Below are positions 1 through 9,093 of a DNA stretch of 64,000 nt, piece after piece. How positions within the stretch are numbered: position 1 is the first letter of the stretch; each line of letters opens with the position of its first letter. The notes under the pieces are model-generated. The model was not told the origin of the DNA, did not search any database, and saw nothing but the letters and a program-made list of their open reading frames with translations. Made by a program: the position numbers and the translations under genes. This stretch comes from Paenibacillus silvae (GTDB lineage: Bacteria > Bacillota > Bacilli > Paenibacillales > Paenibacillaceae). Where the stretch lies: positions 186,001 to 250,000 of the forward strand of contig NZ_BMFU01000003.1 in assembly GCF_014639235.1 (NCBI RefSeq), read 5' to 3'.

Positions 1-30
1 ATATTTACTTTGATACATATATACTCCCCC

Positions 31-603
31 TTAAACATTACGAATGGTGCAGTATCCCGCTTCACCCAGAAAATCATTTCTCGTTAGTCCCTGCTCACCT
101 AACAGCATTCTGTAATTCGTAATCGTGCCATCATGTGAAACCATAAATATATGTCCCTTTTGTTTGCGGCACCACGCCAGAAGTGACTCTGCCAGTAGTG
201 TGAAACGCCGTGCATGCATCTGGTTTATGCTTTCTTCCCAGTCATTCACGCCAACATCAATGATCTGTCTATCTGGATATAACCTGCGAATCTCTGCCCT
301 TGAATAGATCTGATCACAGCCTAGTGGAGTATAGCTCGAATCTTGAGGAAACATTCTAGGTCCAACCAATGGACTAATCATTACCCTGCCACGTGCGCTG
401 GATGTTAATAGTTCCACTGTTTCAAGGGTTCGTTTCGCGGGGCTGACTACGATCGTATCGTCAGGCTTCACTTGTATAAGTTTACATAAAGCTGTAATTT
501 GCTCTTTCCCCTGTGCGGTCAAACCCGGATGTAATCGATTAAGTTCACTCGGGTAATTCAGCAAATGTTCGGCGTGACCATGACGAATAAAAGTAATATC
601 CAT
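31..603 (-). CDS. histidine phosphatase family protein
   Basis: This 190-residue protein belongs to the phosphoglycerate-mutase-like histidine phosphatases, which remove phosphate from small molecules or proteins through a phosphohistidine intermediate. The catalytic RHG motif is at residues 7-9 (ITFIRHGHAEH), and a second conserved histidine is in MVSHDGT near the C terminus. The ATG follows AGAGGGG at good spacing. The true substrate cannot be told from sequence. A NUDIX gene lies 12 bp upstream in the same direction, so the two are probably co-transcribed. Confidence 0.85.
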   Translation of the reverse strand: MDITFIRHGHAEHLLNYPSELNRLHPGLTAQGKEQITALCKLIQVKPDDTIVVSPAKRTLETVELLTSSARGRVMISPLVGPRMFPQDSSYTPLGCDQIYSRAEIRRLYPDRQIIDVGVNDWEESINQMHARRFTLLAESLLAWCRKQKGHIFMVSHDGTITNYRMLLGEQGLTRNDFLGEAGYCTIRNV

Positions 604-615
604 GGGCTAACCCCT

Positions 616-1107
616 CTATTTTTGAATGAAGTGTTTGATGCCGCTGGCATCACGTAGATGAGCGAGTTCTTTTCTCAGAAAAACAGGATAAATCTCCATC
701 TGCTCCAGCTCCTCCATAGGGAACCAGCGAAATGTCAATTCGCCGTCGTTTTCCAAGCCATTGAATTCAGGTTCATCATAATAGGAATGCGCTTCTGGCA
801 AAGAAATAACATAATAGAATCCGATCTCATGCATATGTATGTCATCGTATTCATAAAAATCTTCACAAATAAATGCGAGCCTCTGCACCTGCGTAGAAAC
901 ACCCAATTCCTCTACCATCTCTCGCTTAATGGCTTCCTCGGTTGATTCGTTCAACTCTGCTTTGCCACCGGGCAAGTTCCAGAAATCATCCTGTTTCGCC
1001 TGATGCAGAAGAATCTTGTCCCCATTCATCACAATGCCAGCCACCCGAAAGTTAAATCGTTCTCGGCCTAGCATGTACGATATGTTTCTATTCACCGTAT
1101 TCGTCAT
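616..1107 (-). CDS. NUDIX hydrolase
   Basis: The 163-residue protein carries a complete NUDIX box (GGKAELNE...REMVEELG, about residues 47-69), the Mg2+-binding signature of enzymes that split nucleoside diphosphates linked to another group. It starts with a short N-terminal extension before the first beta strand. Substrate is unknown. It is the first of four NUDIX proteins in this window (others near 5.5, 16.1 and 29 kb). Confidence 0.88.
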   Translation of the reverse strand: MTNTVNRNISYMLGRERFNFRVAGIVMNGDKILLHQAKQDDFWNLPGGKAELNESTEEAIKREMVEELGVSTQVQRLAFICEDFYEYDDIHMHEIGFYYVISLPEAHSYYDEPEFNGLENDGELTFRWFPMEELEQMEIYPVFLRKELAHLRDASGIKHFIQK

Positions 1108-1261
1108 CTAGCCGCCCATCCCTCAGCAAATCCACTTTGAAATCCGTTCACAAACGATGGAAGAAACAGAATCAATAGTAGAAGGAGACTTAATTCTAAA
1201 AAATTCATCATTAACGCAGACCTCCGTTATGTATTCTTCTCAGCTGTTATCCCTTTACCAA

Positions 1262-1513
1262 CTATTCATAAATTTTGCCCATATACATGATCTGAGCACA
1301 TCGCCTCCACGGGTTATCCGGTTTCTCGTAGTGTATTAAGCCGTCAACAGACTCCCGTCCCCAATCTGCGGCAGCTTCCAAAAATGAATCAATTGAATCC
1401 TGCTGCCATTCATCCGCATGAGCCTGACGATCTTTACGGAGTACACTCAGAAATGCAATAAACGTCGCTTCATCCTGCACTTCATTTACTATTTCAAATA
1501 ATGTCTTTTGCAT
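1262..1513 (-). CDS. small conserved hypothetical protein (DUF7660-like)
   Basis: An 83-residue acidic soluble protein, rich in tryptophan, with no membrane segment. The pattern DSIDSFLEAAADWGRES resembles small Bacillales proteins of the DUF7660 type; that assignment is from memory of the family pattern. A GAAGG site lies about 11 bases before the ATG. It sits 31 bp upstream of a lipoprotein gene on the same strand. Function unknown. Confidence 0.6.
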   Translation of the reverse strand: MQKTLFEIVNEVQDEATFIAFLSVLRKDRQAHADEWQQDSIDSFLEAAADWGRESVDGLIHYEKPDNPWRRCAQIMYMGKIYE

Positions 1514-1544
1514 CTCGGCTTTCTACCTTCTTTCGTATCCAGGC

Positions 1545-2063
1545 TTAGTCGATGTCTGCAATCTTCCATTGCGCTGCATCGCCGTCCGCTTTCTTTTTCC
1601 AAAACACCATCATTTGATTGTACTCCATCTCGTCTGCCTGCCGTAATTCGGTAACCTTCACCGTTGCCTGATAGATGTTCCTCTGTTCTGTAATCGTAAT
1701 TTCACTCATTGAAAAAATGTTACGAATCTTATAGCCAGGCTTGCCTGTGAAGGGTGCTTCTGCAGTGAACAGACTCATATATCCCTCTTCATCTTGTTCA
1801 TATAAATAACGCATACGCGCATTCATTAGTTTGACAATTGCCAGTTCATCGCCCGAATATTTGCTCTCGTCCACATATTGAGGCGGGATATCTTCATCTT
1901 GTACAGAATTGACCGCTCCTTCCCCCTGCTCAACGGATTCATGCTCTGAACTTGTTGATACAGCTGATTTCTGTGTATTCTCAGGTTCTGTTTTATTCTG
2001 ACAGCCCCCAGCTATAAGCAAGATGATGCCAAGGGAAGATATGAAAGCCAACTTTCGAATCAT
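1545..2063 (-). CDS. predicted lipoprotein with NTF2-like tail
   Basis: The 172-residue product starts with a lipoprotein signal peptide; the lipobox IAGGC places the lipid-bearing cysteine at residue 21. A Ser/Glu-rich linker follows (about 22-65), then a compact alpha+beta domain (about 70-172, from GDELAIVKLMNARMRYLY) whose pattern is like SnoaL/NTF2-type folds. It should be anchored outside the cytoplasmic membrane. Function is unknown. Confidence 0.75.
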   Translation of the reverse strand: MIRKLAFISSLGIILLIAGGCQNKTEPENTQKSAVSTSSEHESVEQGEGAVNSVQDEDIPPQYVDESKYSGDELAIVKLMNARMRYLYEQDEEGYMSLFTAEAPFTGKPGYKIRNIFSMSEITITEQRNIYQATVKVTELRQADEMEYNQMMVFWKKKADGDAAQWKIADID

Positions 2064-2195
2064 TATACTTCACTCCCGGATTAATCAGGACAGTCTTTTC
2101 TATCCCTGTAAAATTTTATCTCGCGTACATCATAACCCATAATGTGGAATTTGCACACATATGAAATAAGTAAACGTTCATGTCGGCAGACACTT

Positions 2196-2245
2196 CCATA
2201 AAAAAACGCCGCTATGCATGGAACAGTCCATGCAATATGCAAGCG
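2196..2245 (-). terminator. hairpin downstream of 2261-2611
   Basis: On the minus strand the stem GCATGGA-CTGT-TCCATGC is extended by flanking partial pairing and followed by GCGGCG and a run of seven T. It lies just after the Imm33-like gene. The gap between the core stem and the T run makes it imperfect as a Rho-independent terminator. Confidence 0.55.
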
Positions 2246-2260
2246 TGGTAATACGATGAT

Positions 2261-2611
2261 TTATCTATTCAATAGCCCTTCATCAAACCATACATCCTCA
2301 TAATCCTCAGCAATTAGAAACCTCCACCCCGGAGCAAGTCCGAGATATCGACTAATTTTCGAGTCCCATTCATCCATATGTGCAACATGCAGCGGTACAA
2401 AGAAGTCGTCTGCATCCGAATATTCCTCAGCCCAGATGTACCACCCGGTCGTATCGCCTTCGGGCTGGATACGCATTCCGTGAATCGGCTCACGTCTCTC
2501 CTTGACGTTCCAGGAAACCCCAACCTTCAGGTGCGGTTCACTTGGAACGTAGTTCGCATTATATTTTGCACATAGCTGTCTCTGGATCTGTTCAGCCATT
2601 TCCGACTTCAT
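2261..2611 (-). CDS. Imm33-like (DUF2185-type) protein
   Basis: A 116-residue protein starting at MKSEMAEQ; this ATG has AAGGGGG seven bases upstream, whereas a longer reading from 2668 would overlap the preceding gene and lacks a site. The C terminus (LAPGWRFLIAEDYEDVW) resembles the DUF2185/Imm33 domain, found in immunity proteins of polymorphic toxin systems and in free-standing proteins. No toxin gene is beside it. The preceding gene ends 20 bp upstream. Confidence 0.65.
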   Translation of the reverse strand: MKSEMAEQIQRQLCAKYNANYVPSEPHLKVGVSWNVKERREPIHGMRIQPEGDTTGWYIWAEEYSDADDFFVPLHVAHMDEWDSKISRYLGLAPGWRFLIAEDYEDVWFDEGLLNR

Positions 2612-2631
2612 CGTACGCCCCCTTCCATGGA

Positions 2632-3030
2632 TCAAACATTGTAATATGCTTTGTATCCTGCCAGCCATTGGTCTTTGGAAAAATCCACAAAGTCATATGG
2701 CTCACATTGTTTGAGATACAGCCATTCCTCGTGTGCATGATCACCTTGCTTATGTTCAAGATAAACGAGAGTCTCTTCCAAGCCAGCCCCACAAAGCAGC
2801 TGAACATCAATATAACTGCCCGTGTCCTGATTTTTTCGTTTGGCCCGCCAGATCAACTCCGTGTCCTCCACGTTTCCCACAGCAAACAGCATGATGCACA
2901 GCAGTTTCAGAACCTCGTTATCCTCACCTTCCGGTTCCTCTATCTCCTGACGCAGAAGCTGACGAATTCTTTCACAATGCTTCTGATCTGGCTCCACTCC
3001 ATATATCTTCAACAGCTCGACTTCATTCAT
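2632..3030 (-). CDS. hypothetical protein
   Basis: A 132-residue acidic soluble protein, mostly helical in its first half (MNEVELLKIYGVEPDQKH...), with no recognised motif. It is the middle gene of a three-gene run with the Imm33-like gene downstream (20 bp) and another unknown upstream (15 bp). The arrangement of small acidic proteins is what is often seen for orphan immunity genes, but that is only inference. Confidence 0.6.
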   Translation of the reverse strand: MNEVELLKIYGVEPDQKHCERIRQLLRQEIEEPEGEDNEVLKLLCIMLFAVGNVEDTELIWRAKRKNQDTGSYIDVQLLCGAGLEETLVYLEHKQGDHAHEEWLYLKQCEPYDFVDFSKDQWLAGYKAYYNV

Positions 3031-3045
3031 GCCTCTTCACCTTCA

Positions 3046-3558
3046 TTATTTCAAATCTTCTTTGATTTCCAGAAACATCTCCTGATGCTGCCTGACCCAA
3101 TCATTCATAGCAATGATGGCTTTCTGGGAAGCCTGCTGATATGAATTATATATTCTCTCTGTTTGCTGCCGTAGCTGCAAGTCGTGATCCAGATCCGTCG
3201 GCGATACATCCTGCCATGTTCGTCCAGATTTTTTGGCATCTGTAATCAGCACTTCAATATTATTCAATGCATCCACCATCTCGTGCAAATCAAAAAACTG
3301 CATACCTTTCCTGATCCCGCTCCAGCTGCGCAGTTCAATGATGTGATATGCCGAAAACCAATAAAATTCTGCCAGACTCTTCGTATGATTATGGTAGGCA
3401 TAAAACAGATACAGGGCCTGCTGCCCCTCGTTCAGCTGCAGATATACCTCCCTTTTCGCCACCATATCCTGTCCGCGTACAGAGATCAGCATCGGCTTAA
3501 CACACAACCAGCTTAATTCATGGGAATGCAAATCTTTCTGATTAATCTCAGCCTTCAT
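3046..3558 (-). CDS. hypothetical protein
   Basis: A 170-residue soluble protein. I choose MKAEINQK as start because GAAGGGAG lies six bases before it; a start at 3579 lacks this spacing. The central part has aromatic-rich strands (QALYLFYAYHNHTKSL, AEFYWFSAYHI) and the C-terminal third is helical and charged (QQTERIYNSYQQASQK). No family recognised. It heads the run of three small genes ending at 2261. Confidence 0.6.
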   Translation of the reverse strand: MKAEINQKDLHSHELSWLCVKPMLISVRGQDMVAKREVYLQLNEGQQALYLFYAYHNHTKSLAEFYWFSAYHIIELRSWSGIRKGMQFFDLHEMVDALNNIEVLITDAKKSGRTWQDVSPTDLDHDLQLRQQTERIYNSYQQASQKAIIAMNDWVRQHQEMFLEIKEDLK

Positions 3559-3605
3559 CACATGCTCCCTTCGATTCACTGTTTATTTATAGCTATTCGT
3601 TAGCT

Positions 3606-4109
3606 TCATGGATTCTCTGGTGTCTCAACTGCCGGCTCGTTCTCTCCACCCATTCTGCGCCGTGATGTTGCCATGCCTCCGGTTGCGGGTACATGATTGG
3701 CCACTTTAGCCAGTCCAAACTTTGGCATGTTGGCATAGATGGTTTCATACGAACCGGATTGAGCTTTATACGTCTCGTGGTATATCCCCACAGAACCATC
3801 AGCGCCGATCGATGTATTGAATCGTTTCCATGCCTCCAAATGTAATCCGCCGCGTGCGTACTTTTCCAATTCATCATATGAACGCCAGTATTGCAGCAAG
3901 GTTACTCCACGCCAGTTCAGCATAAATTCCGTTCCCAAAAATCCGGTATCCGGGTTCTGATATAATTCTTTGATCATGGGCCCCATTGCGTTGAACACGG
4001 GCAGCCACTTATGAATGGCCCACAGCCGATTAATTCTCATACCGATGATAAAAACAACGAATTCCCCCTCAATCTGAGCGGAGTATCTTCCCTTATGTAT
4101 TTCTGCCAT
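3606..4109 (-). CDS. DUF4188 domain protein
   Basis: A 167-residue protein matching the DUF4188 (monooxygenase-like, dimeric alpha-beta barrel) pattern: VVFIIGMRINRLWAIHKWLPV near the N terminus and LLQYWRSYDELEKYA in the middle. Such proteins are small and cytosolic; the catalytic role is not established. The ATG sits behind AGGAGG inside the last codons of the upstream GNAT gene (17-bp overlap), so translation is likely coupled. Confidence 0.8.
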   Translation of the reverse strand: MAEIHKGRYSAQIEGEFVVFIIGMRINRLWAIHKWLPVFNAMGPMIKELYQNPDTGFLGTEFMLNWRGVTLLQYWRSYDELEKYARGGLHLEAWKRFNTSIGADGSVGIYHETYKAQSGSYETIYANMPKFGLAKVANHVPATGGMATSRRRMGGENEPAVETPENP

Positions 4110-4602
4110 CCTCTACCTCCTGTTTTAAATTGTAGTGCAACATATGCTGTATTCCCCGGCTTCCTAGCCTGGTTAACCCAAAATCGAGAAAACCGGATTT
4201 CAAATACAGCTGCCGCGCGGCCTTGTTTTCTTCATTCACAGCAAGAATAATCTCTTCGACTTCAGGGTGATACTCACGGACCCAGGCAGGCAGCTGTTTC
4301 ATCGCTTCCAGTGCATATCCTTTTCCCTGGTGTTCCTCCGATATAGACAACGCACGAACAAGAATTTTGCGATCCCGCTCCGCTGGCTCCACGTATTCTG
4401 AACCTTTATGTAAAACAAAAAATCCAACAGGTACTTTCTGAACTAAAATGACAACCGGGTCTTTGTCCGGGTTAGCAGCCGCCTCTTCTATGACCTCTAC
4501 AGGCATTGCCGTAAAGTGAATCTGTTCCTTTTTCAACGCAAAACGGGTTAAAGCCTCATCATACTGCTGTTCATAATGCACCAGTCTAATGCCATTCTCC
4601 AT
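4093..4602 (-). CDS. GNAT family N-acetyltransferase
   Basis: The 169-residue protein shows the GNAT fold: the acetyl-CoA binding stretch (ALSISEEHQGKGYALEAMKQ, about residues 94-113; Q/GxGxA type) and the C-terminal VNEENKAARQLYLKSGF motif. It transfers an acetyl group from acetyl-CoA to an unknown amine. Its 3' end overlaps the DUF4188 gene, forming a two-gene unit. Confidence 0.88.
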   Translation of the reverse strand: MENGIRLVHYEQQYDEALTRFALKKEQIHFTAMPVEVIEEAAANPDKDPVVILVQKVPVGFFVLHKGSEYVEPAERDRKILVRALSISEEHQGKGYALEAMKQLPAWVREYHPEVEEIILAVNEENKAARQLYLKSGFLDFGLTRLGSRGIQHMLHYNLKQEVEDGRNT

Positions 4603-4642
4603 TCGCTGTATCCTCTCTTTCTACATTATGGTCTCATGACAA

Positions 4643-5269
4643 TTACAGCTTTTCGTATACCTGCCATTCCTGAAATCTGGACTTCAAATCCGAAGCAGTT
4701 CTCTCGATAAACGCCGATACAGCATCCATTGTTAACAAATGCATGTCATCATCGGGCTCGTTCTTATCATTCGTGAAAAAATCAAGCTTTTCTCCCCTGT
4801 ATTGATATATCTCCTGCTCCTTCAGACCACCAAAATCATAGGCTTTGGCTAAACTCAGTTGCTCCAGCCATGCCGAAACTCCAGCATATTCCCGCAAGAT
4901 TCGGAATTCCAGCTTCTTCACGTCATGGGTGTAGATCTCTCTTCCATTCGGGTGAGCTTCATACGCAGGATAAATCTGATAAGTCCACTCACGATCGGTA
5001 TAGATATGAGCGATATAACCACATATGTACTGCAAATATGAAGGCTCTTGCAGCATCCGAATTCTGTTCGTTTCGATAACATGCTGAAAATCCACATCGG
5101 TCGGAAATACATGTTCTTCAGCCATCAAGTGAGTTTTCGCCTTTTCACCGCGTACATTCGTCCTTACATGAATGGAGTCTGGAGCCAGACTCCCCAGCAA
5201 TAGCGCTGGAGAGGTATGCTGAGATACGATTTCGGATGCAATTGCAAAATGGACCATGGGCCAAGGCAA
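4643..5269 (-). CDS. zinc-dependent phospholipase C-like hydrolase
   Basis: The 208-residue protein begins MPWPMVHFAIA and has spaced His/Asp residues (HF at 7, SLAPDS about 27-32, HLMAEEH about 47-53, GYIAHIYTDREW about 84-95) as in the zinc-dependent phospholipase C/S1-P1 nuclease-like proteins of Bacillota. No signal peptide, so the product is probably cytosolic. The start codon is TTG, with AAGGAGGG eight bases upstream. Substrate unknown. Confidence 0.7.
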   Translation of the reverse strand: MPWPMVHFAIASEIVSQHTSPALLLGSLAPDSIHVRTNVRGEKAKTHLMAEEHVFPTDVDFQHVIETNRIRMLQEPSYLQYICGYIAHIYTDREWTYQIYPAYEAHPNGREIYTHDVKKLEFRILREYAGVSAWLEQLSLAKAYDFGGLKEQEIYQYRGEKLDFFTNDKNEPDDDMHLLTMDAVSAFIERTASDLKSRFQEWQVYEKL

Positions 5270-5305
5270 TGGAAGCCCTCCTTTTTTGTTGGATAAAAAT
5301 ATGTT

Positions 5306-5773
5306 TTAATTGCGCAGCAATGCGGTCTTACCCTGCATCAGGTCGATAAATACAGGCTGCTGGACCTGATTTATGACTGCAAGATCAATCTCCTCCAGAC
5401 TGTGAAAAACAAGCTGCAGCGACTCTCGTTGTTCGTCTTCGAATAATAGCGTTCTATGATCCGCAGCCATCCGGCCTGTCAGATCAGTAGTGGTAACATG
5501 AAACAGAAACATGACAAAAACCACTTCATTTCCATCAGGGTATGTATATTCCATTCTTTCTCCCGTATATATCGCGGCCAATTCGTAAGCATTCACTTCC
5601 AGGCCCGTTTCCTCTCTCACTTCCCTGATCATCGTCTCTTCGATCTGCTCTCCGGCTTCCATACCGCCACCGGGCAGTCCCCAATCTCCGTAGTCAGACC
5701 TTCGTTGAAGCAAAATTCTACCTGCATGATCACGAATAATAGCCCCGCCGGTTACGATTATACGTCTGGTCAA
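5306..5773 (-). CDS. NUDIX hydrolase
   Basis: A 155-residue NUDIX enzyme with an intact box (GGGMEAGEQIEE...REVREETG, about residues 35-58). The N terminus (RRIIVTGGAIIRDHAGRILL) is the usual first strand pair. Start is TTG preceded by GAAGG. It lies 36 bp upstream of the phospholipase-like gene. Substrate cannot be inferred. Confidence 0.87.
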   Translation of the reverse strand: MTRRIIVTGGAIIRDHAGRILLQRRSDYGDWGLPGGGMEAGEQIEETMIREVREETGLEVNAYELAAIYTGERMEYTYPDGNEVVFVMFLFHVTTTDLTGRMAADHRTLLFEDEQRESLQLVFHSLEEIDLAVINQVQQPVFIDLMQGKTALLRN

Positions 5774-5889
5774 TGTTCTGTCCTTCTTTCATCGATGCTT
5801 TCATAGAGATTTTTTGCGTAGAAGTCTTGCATAGAAAACCATCTGGTTACTTCCCCCATCATAAGCTATTTATTGGAAAATGAACAAGC

Positions 5890-5932
5890 AAAAAAGCTCT
5901 GCTTTTCCTCCTGATCAGAAAAGAAACAGAGC
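5890..5932 (-). terminator. Rho-independent terminator
   Basis: Minus-strand hairpin with arms GCTCTG and CAGAGC extended by TTTT/AAAA pairing around CTGATCAGGAGG, followed by six T. It ends the transcript of the small membrane protein gene at 5994-6218. Confidence 0.75.
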
Positions 5933-5993
5933 CTGCTCATCTACTATCCTATATCGAAAAACAGATCATTCTCGCAACGTACTACTAATACGC

Positions 5994-6218
5994 TTATGCA
6001 TTTTTGCCCTCTTTTCGAACAAACAGGCTAGCTGCAAATGCAACAGAGCTTACAAGCGGCAGTCCGCTAACCCAACCCACAAGGATGAGTACAGGTACCA
6101 GCATTAAAATCACGCCGAAAAACACCATCAGCCGCAGCTTTTCCTTCATGCCTTTAATGGCCCATATCAGACCTGCCAAAGACAGTACAAGTAAGAAAGC
6201 AATGTTGAATACATCCAT
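5994..6218 (-). CDS. small integral membrane protein
   Basis: A 74-residue protein that is almost all hydrophobic: helices at about 4-20, 30-48 and 50-66, with a short charged loop (KGMKEKLR) between the first two and a charged tail (RKEGKNA). No known family recognised. It is followed by a terminator, and a cysteine hydrolase gene lies 65 bp upstream, so the two may share a transcript. Confidence 0.65.
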   Translation of the reverse strand: MDVFNIAFLLVLSLAGLIWAIKGMKEKLRLMVFFGVILMLVPVLILVGWVSGLPLVSSVAFAASLFVRKEGKNA

Positions 6219-6283
6219 ATCCCCAGCCCCTTTGAGAAACTACATGCTGCTGCTTGATTCAAGCTGCCTGTTCATGTCGCCCT

Positions 6284-6772
6284 TTAACCCATTAGATAAT
6301 CCACTACCGAGTACGAGATCACATGACGGTCTCTATATGTGCCAGTCACTGCATCCGGATGTGTACTGAGAATGCCATTCTGGAGCATCACCGGTCTGAA
6401 GCCACGCTCCACTGCACCCTGGTATGTAAACAGCACACACTCTTCTGCCGCAAATCCTGCTATAATGAGCAGCTCTACGCCCTGGCTTTTGAGCATCTGC
6501 TCCAGATTCGTTTGCCAGAACGCATTGGAACTTTCTTTGGTCAGGATAAGGTCCTCGTCTTGCACATCAATTTCGGGAATAATACGATACAACTCAGGTT
6601 CGGCTCCCTCCATGCCCTCCACGTCCTGCACATGTACAACGACATGGTTGTTTGAACGCAGGACGTTTGCCACATGATTCATATATTCGCTTGCATGGTC
6701 TATGGCCTTCTGATCCATCTTGGTCCTAACAATACTTTCTTGCATATCAACAATTAACAATGCTGTCTTCAT
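6284..6772 (-). CDS. isochorismatase-family cysteine hydrolase
   Basis: The 162-residue protein has the family layout: ALLIVDMQ at 4-11 (catalytic Asp9), a lysine in LTKESSNAFW (about 79-88) and the nucleophile region IIAGFAAEECVL (Cys about 113). Such enzymes hydrolyse C-N or vinyl ether bonds (nicotinamidase, isochorismatase and relatives). The exact substrate is unknown. It precedes the small membrane protein. Confidence 0.87.
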   Translation of the reverse strand: MKTALLIVDMQESIVRTKMDQKAIDHASEYMNHVANVLRSNNHVVVHVQDVEGMEGAEPELYRIIPEIDVQDEDLILTKESSNAFWQTNLEQMLKSQGVELLIIAGFAAEECVLFTYQGAVERGFRPVMLQNGILSTHPDAVTGTYRDRHVISYSVVDYLMG

Positions 6773-6875
6773 TCGCTCTCTCCTTCAACGATCCAATTTT
6801 CGAATATTCAATTTTTCGTGCGTTCCTCTCCCCATCGTACCGTATAAACCGCTGAATAGGAAACCTCTCCAATAG

Positions 6876-6902
6876 AAAAAGAGCGAGCCATCTGGCTCAC
6901 TC
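6876..6902 (-). terminator. Rho-independent terminator
   Basis: Minus-strand stem GAGTGAGCC-AGAT-GGCTCGCTC followed by TTTTTC. It lies 42 bp after the glycosyltransferase-GtrA gene and ends that operon. Confidence 0.88.
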
Positions 6903-6943
6903 CATCCTGCTATCATTATAAGCGATTAATGATTCATAAATCG

Positions 6944-7957
6944 TTAATAAACAAATCTGCGCTGCGCCCAGTAGCTGAACACAAAGATCGAAATTTCAGT
7001 CAATATCTTGGCTGCGAGCAGCGGAATAATCAGTTTTTCATTGTAAAAATACAACAGGCCGTAGTTAAGCAGCAGCACCAGCAGTACGAGCGAGAAGTAT
7101 TTGGGCAACGACTTCCGTATCTTCGAGTTTCGACCTGCGGAGAAAACATATTTACGATTCACCGTATAGTTGAACATAGAGCTGCACAGTCTTGCCGCTA
7201 CCACGGACAGGAACAGATTATGCGTAAAATACTGTATGATGAATAATAAGCCAAAGTCAATCAGAGCCGATAATAACGAAGAGGTGCTGAACATCAGAAT
7301 AGGCAGATAGATCCGAAACGAGTCGGCAAGAGGCCGGAAATGGGATGACTCGTTATGATCCAGATAGACCGTATCAATGAATTCCTCTGTAATCTCATAC
7401 CCTTCCTTATGCGCGGTAAGCAGCATGTTCATCTCATATTCAAACCGTTCTCCTGGAATCTGGCACAGCCAGTCCAGCATTGCATAGGGGAACCCTCGTA
7501 AGCCCGTCTGTGTATCGTAAACCTTATTGCCTGTGGTCAGTGCAAATACGGAACGTGTAACCGCATTGCCGAAACGACTGCGGGCGGGAACCTTACCTGT
7601 AAAACGGCGGCTGCCAAGCACAATCCCGGGACTGGTTTGAGTAAGCAGCGTCTCGAAGATTTTGCGAATATCATGAGGAAGATGCTGCCCGTCACTGTCT
7701 GCACAGACCACCCCTCCTTGCGGCCCATGCTCTTTGATATGCTGAAAGCCTGTTTTGAGTGCCCGTCCTTTGCCTTGGTTCACTTCGTGAGTCAGTACCG
7801 TGCATCCATACGCCTCAGCAGTCTCGAAAATCCCCCGATACTCTGGTCCACTGCCATCATCCACGATGACGATCGGACCTAACTTAAACGTCTGCAGCTG
7901 CAAAACCAGATTTAATAAACGAACGTCAGGTTCATAGGATGGAATGAGGATTGTCAT
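6944..7957 (-). CDS. glycosyltransferase family 2 fused to GtrA domain
   Basis: A 337-residue fusion. Residues 1-200 form a GT2 catalytic domain (ILIPSYEPD start, VDDGSG, ADSDGQH carrying the metal-binding DxD-like pair, RRFTGKVPARSRFGN). Residues 215-335 form a GtrA domain with four membrane helices, thought to help flip lipid-linked sugars. Such fusions decorate cell-surface polymers, probably using polyprenyl phosphate. The start codon follows directly (1 bp) after the phosphodiester glycosidase gene, so the pair is an operon. Confidence 0.87.
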   Translation of the reverse strand: MTILIPSYEPDVRLLNLVLQLQTFKLGPIVIVDDGSGPEYRGIFETAEAYGCTVLTHEVNQGKGRALKTGFQHIKEHGPQGGVVCADSDGQHLPHDIRKIFETLLTQTSPGIVLGSRRFTGKVPARSRFGNAVTRSVFALTTGNKVYDTQTGLRGFPYAMLDWLCQIPGERFEYEMNMLLTAHKEGYEITEEFIDTVYLDHNESSHFRPLADSFRIYLPILMFSTSSLLSALIDFGLLFIIQYFTHNLFLSVVAARLCSSMFNYTVNRKYVFSAGRNSKIRKSLPKYFSLVLLVLLLNYGLLYFYNEKLIIPLLAAKILTEISIFVFSYWAQRRFVY

Positions 7958-7958
7958 G

Positions 7959-8969
7959 TTATTTTCCCTCCGTTAAATACAGAATGTCACTTACGCCTCG
8001 CTCCTGATTACGTCCCAGTGGATTGTTAACCACTCTGCCCATGAAATACATCGTAGAAGAACCTCCACCGTCAAGGTTATACGCCTCGGTTGCACCCAGG
8101 TCTTTCATGGTTTGAGCAAGCTCCGCCAGCGTCATGCCCCGGCTGTCATTCTGTCTCCCATCGACCACCACAAACACATAATGGTTCGGAGCAATCATGC
8201 CAATGGCTGTTCGAGGGTTGGCATCCTGAATGGAGCGGTTACCAAAATTATTGTCTATTTTCACACTGCTGAAGTCACTGGTGATTTCCCCGTCTTGTAC
8301 CAAAATCGGTCCAAAAGATAACGTGTTGGTAACTCCTTCTGCCAGCAGTTCTGAAGAAGAGATATCATTTTCGTTGTACGTTTTGATCGTCCCGTCATTG
8401 AATAAAGCCAGTGCATCCCTTGTCGGGCTGTCGCGATACAGCACCCCGTTACGGATAATGACACCATCATCACGGAATCCGTAGTAATCTCCATTCACGG
8501 CGAAGATTGCATTGTTCGCTGCCGCAATCTCCGATGTATCCTCCGTAATATTTGTTCCAAAGCTGTTATCCGCAAATGCACTTCGCAAACTGCTCGCATC
8601 CTTAGCCTGTACATCAGCCACATAATACGTAATCTGATCCGAGCCTGAGCCAGTCTGCACCTTCTGAATCTGGACCTTCAGATCATCACTGGAATAATTC
8701 CAGTCATCGGAGGTTGCATCTACATCGGTTGATGATGTTGTCGAGGTGGTTGTACCAGAAGCTGTTGCGCTTGTACTTGAGGCTGCCGAGTTACCATCCG
8801 CAACAACGACCTGTACGTGTCGGATCAGATAGCGGTCAGCCAGGCTGTATAGAATGCCTCCAATCGTCAGTACCACTACGAGGGTTATCGTAAGCCACCT
8901 GCGTTTTTTTCGCGAAGCAGGAGTTATATGTTGGTCTTTCCGGGTTAGTTCATTAAGCTTTTTCTTCAT
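7959..8969 (-). CDS. phosphodiester glycosidase (NAGPA) family protein, membrane anchored
   Basis: A 336-residue protein: a basic cytosolic start, one membrane helix (about 26-44), a Ser/Thr/Ala-rich linker (about 60-90), then an NAGPA domain (about 140-335). Key matches are FAVNGDYYGF, ARTAIGM, FVVVDGRQ and AYNLDGGGSSTMYF. Relatives remove sugars linked through phosphodiesters, for example on teichoic acid-type polymers or glycolipids. Together with the GT2-GtrA gene just downstream it suggests surface-polymer glycan trimming and addition. A GAGGTG site precedes the ATG. Confidence 0.87.
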   Translation of the reverse strand: MKKKLNELTRKDQHITPASRKKRRWLTITLVVVLTIGGILYSLADRYLIRHVQVVVADGNSAASSTSATASGTTTSTTSSTDVDATSDDWNYSSDDLKVQIQKVQTGSGSDQITYYVADVQAKDASSLRSAFADNSFGTNITEDTSEIAAANNAIFAVNGDYYGFRDDGVIIRNGVLYRDSPTRDALALFNDGTIKTYNENDISSSELLAEGVTNTLSFGPILVQDGEITSDFSSVKIDNNFGNRSIQDANPRTAIGMIAPNHYVFVVVDGRQNDSRGMTLAELAQTMKDLGATEAYNLDGGGSSTMYFMGRVVNNPLGRNQERGVSDILYLTEGK

Positions 8970-9093
8970 GTGAAGTTCACCTCTTCATTTAAGTTGTTAC
9001 AGCCATATTAGGCCCGCTATCTTAAATGAATCTGAAAGAGAAGAGATGAATTAATTGGAATTGCTATGCATTGAAACAGATTGTAACGCATAT

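Noticed and set aside
2542..3144. Plus-strand 200-codon frame
   Set aside because: Antisense to three small minus-strand genes that each have a ribosome site.
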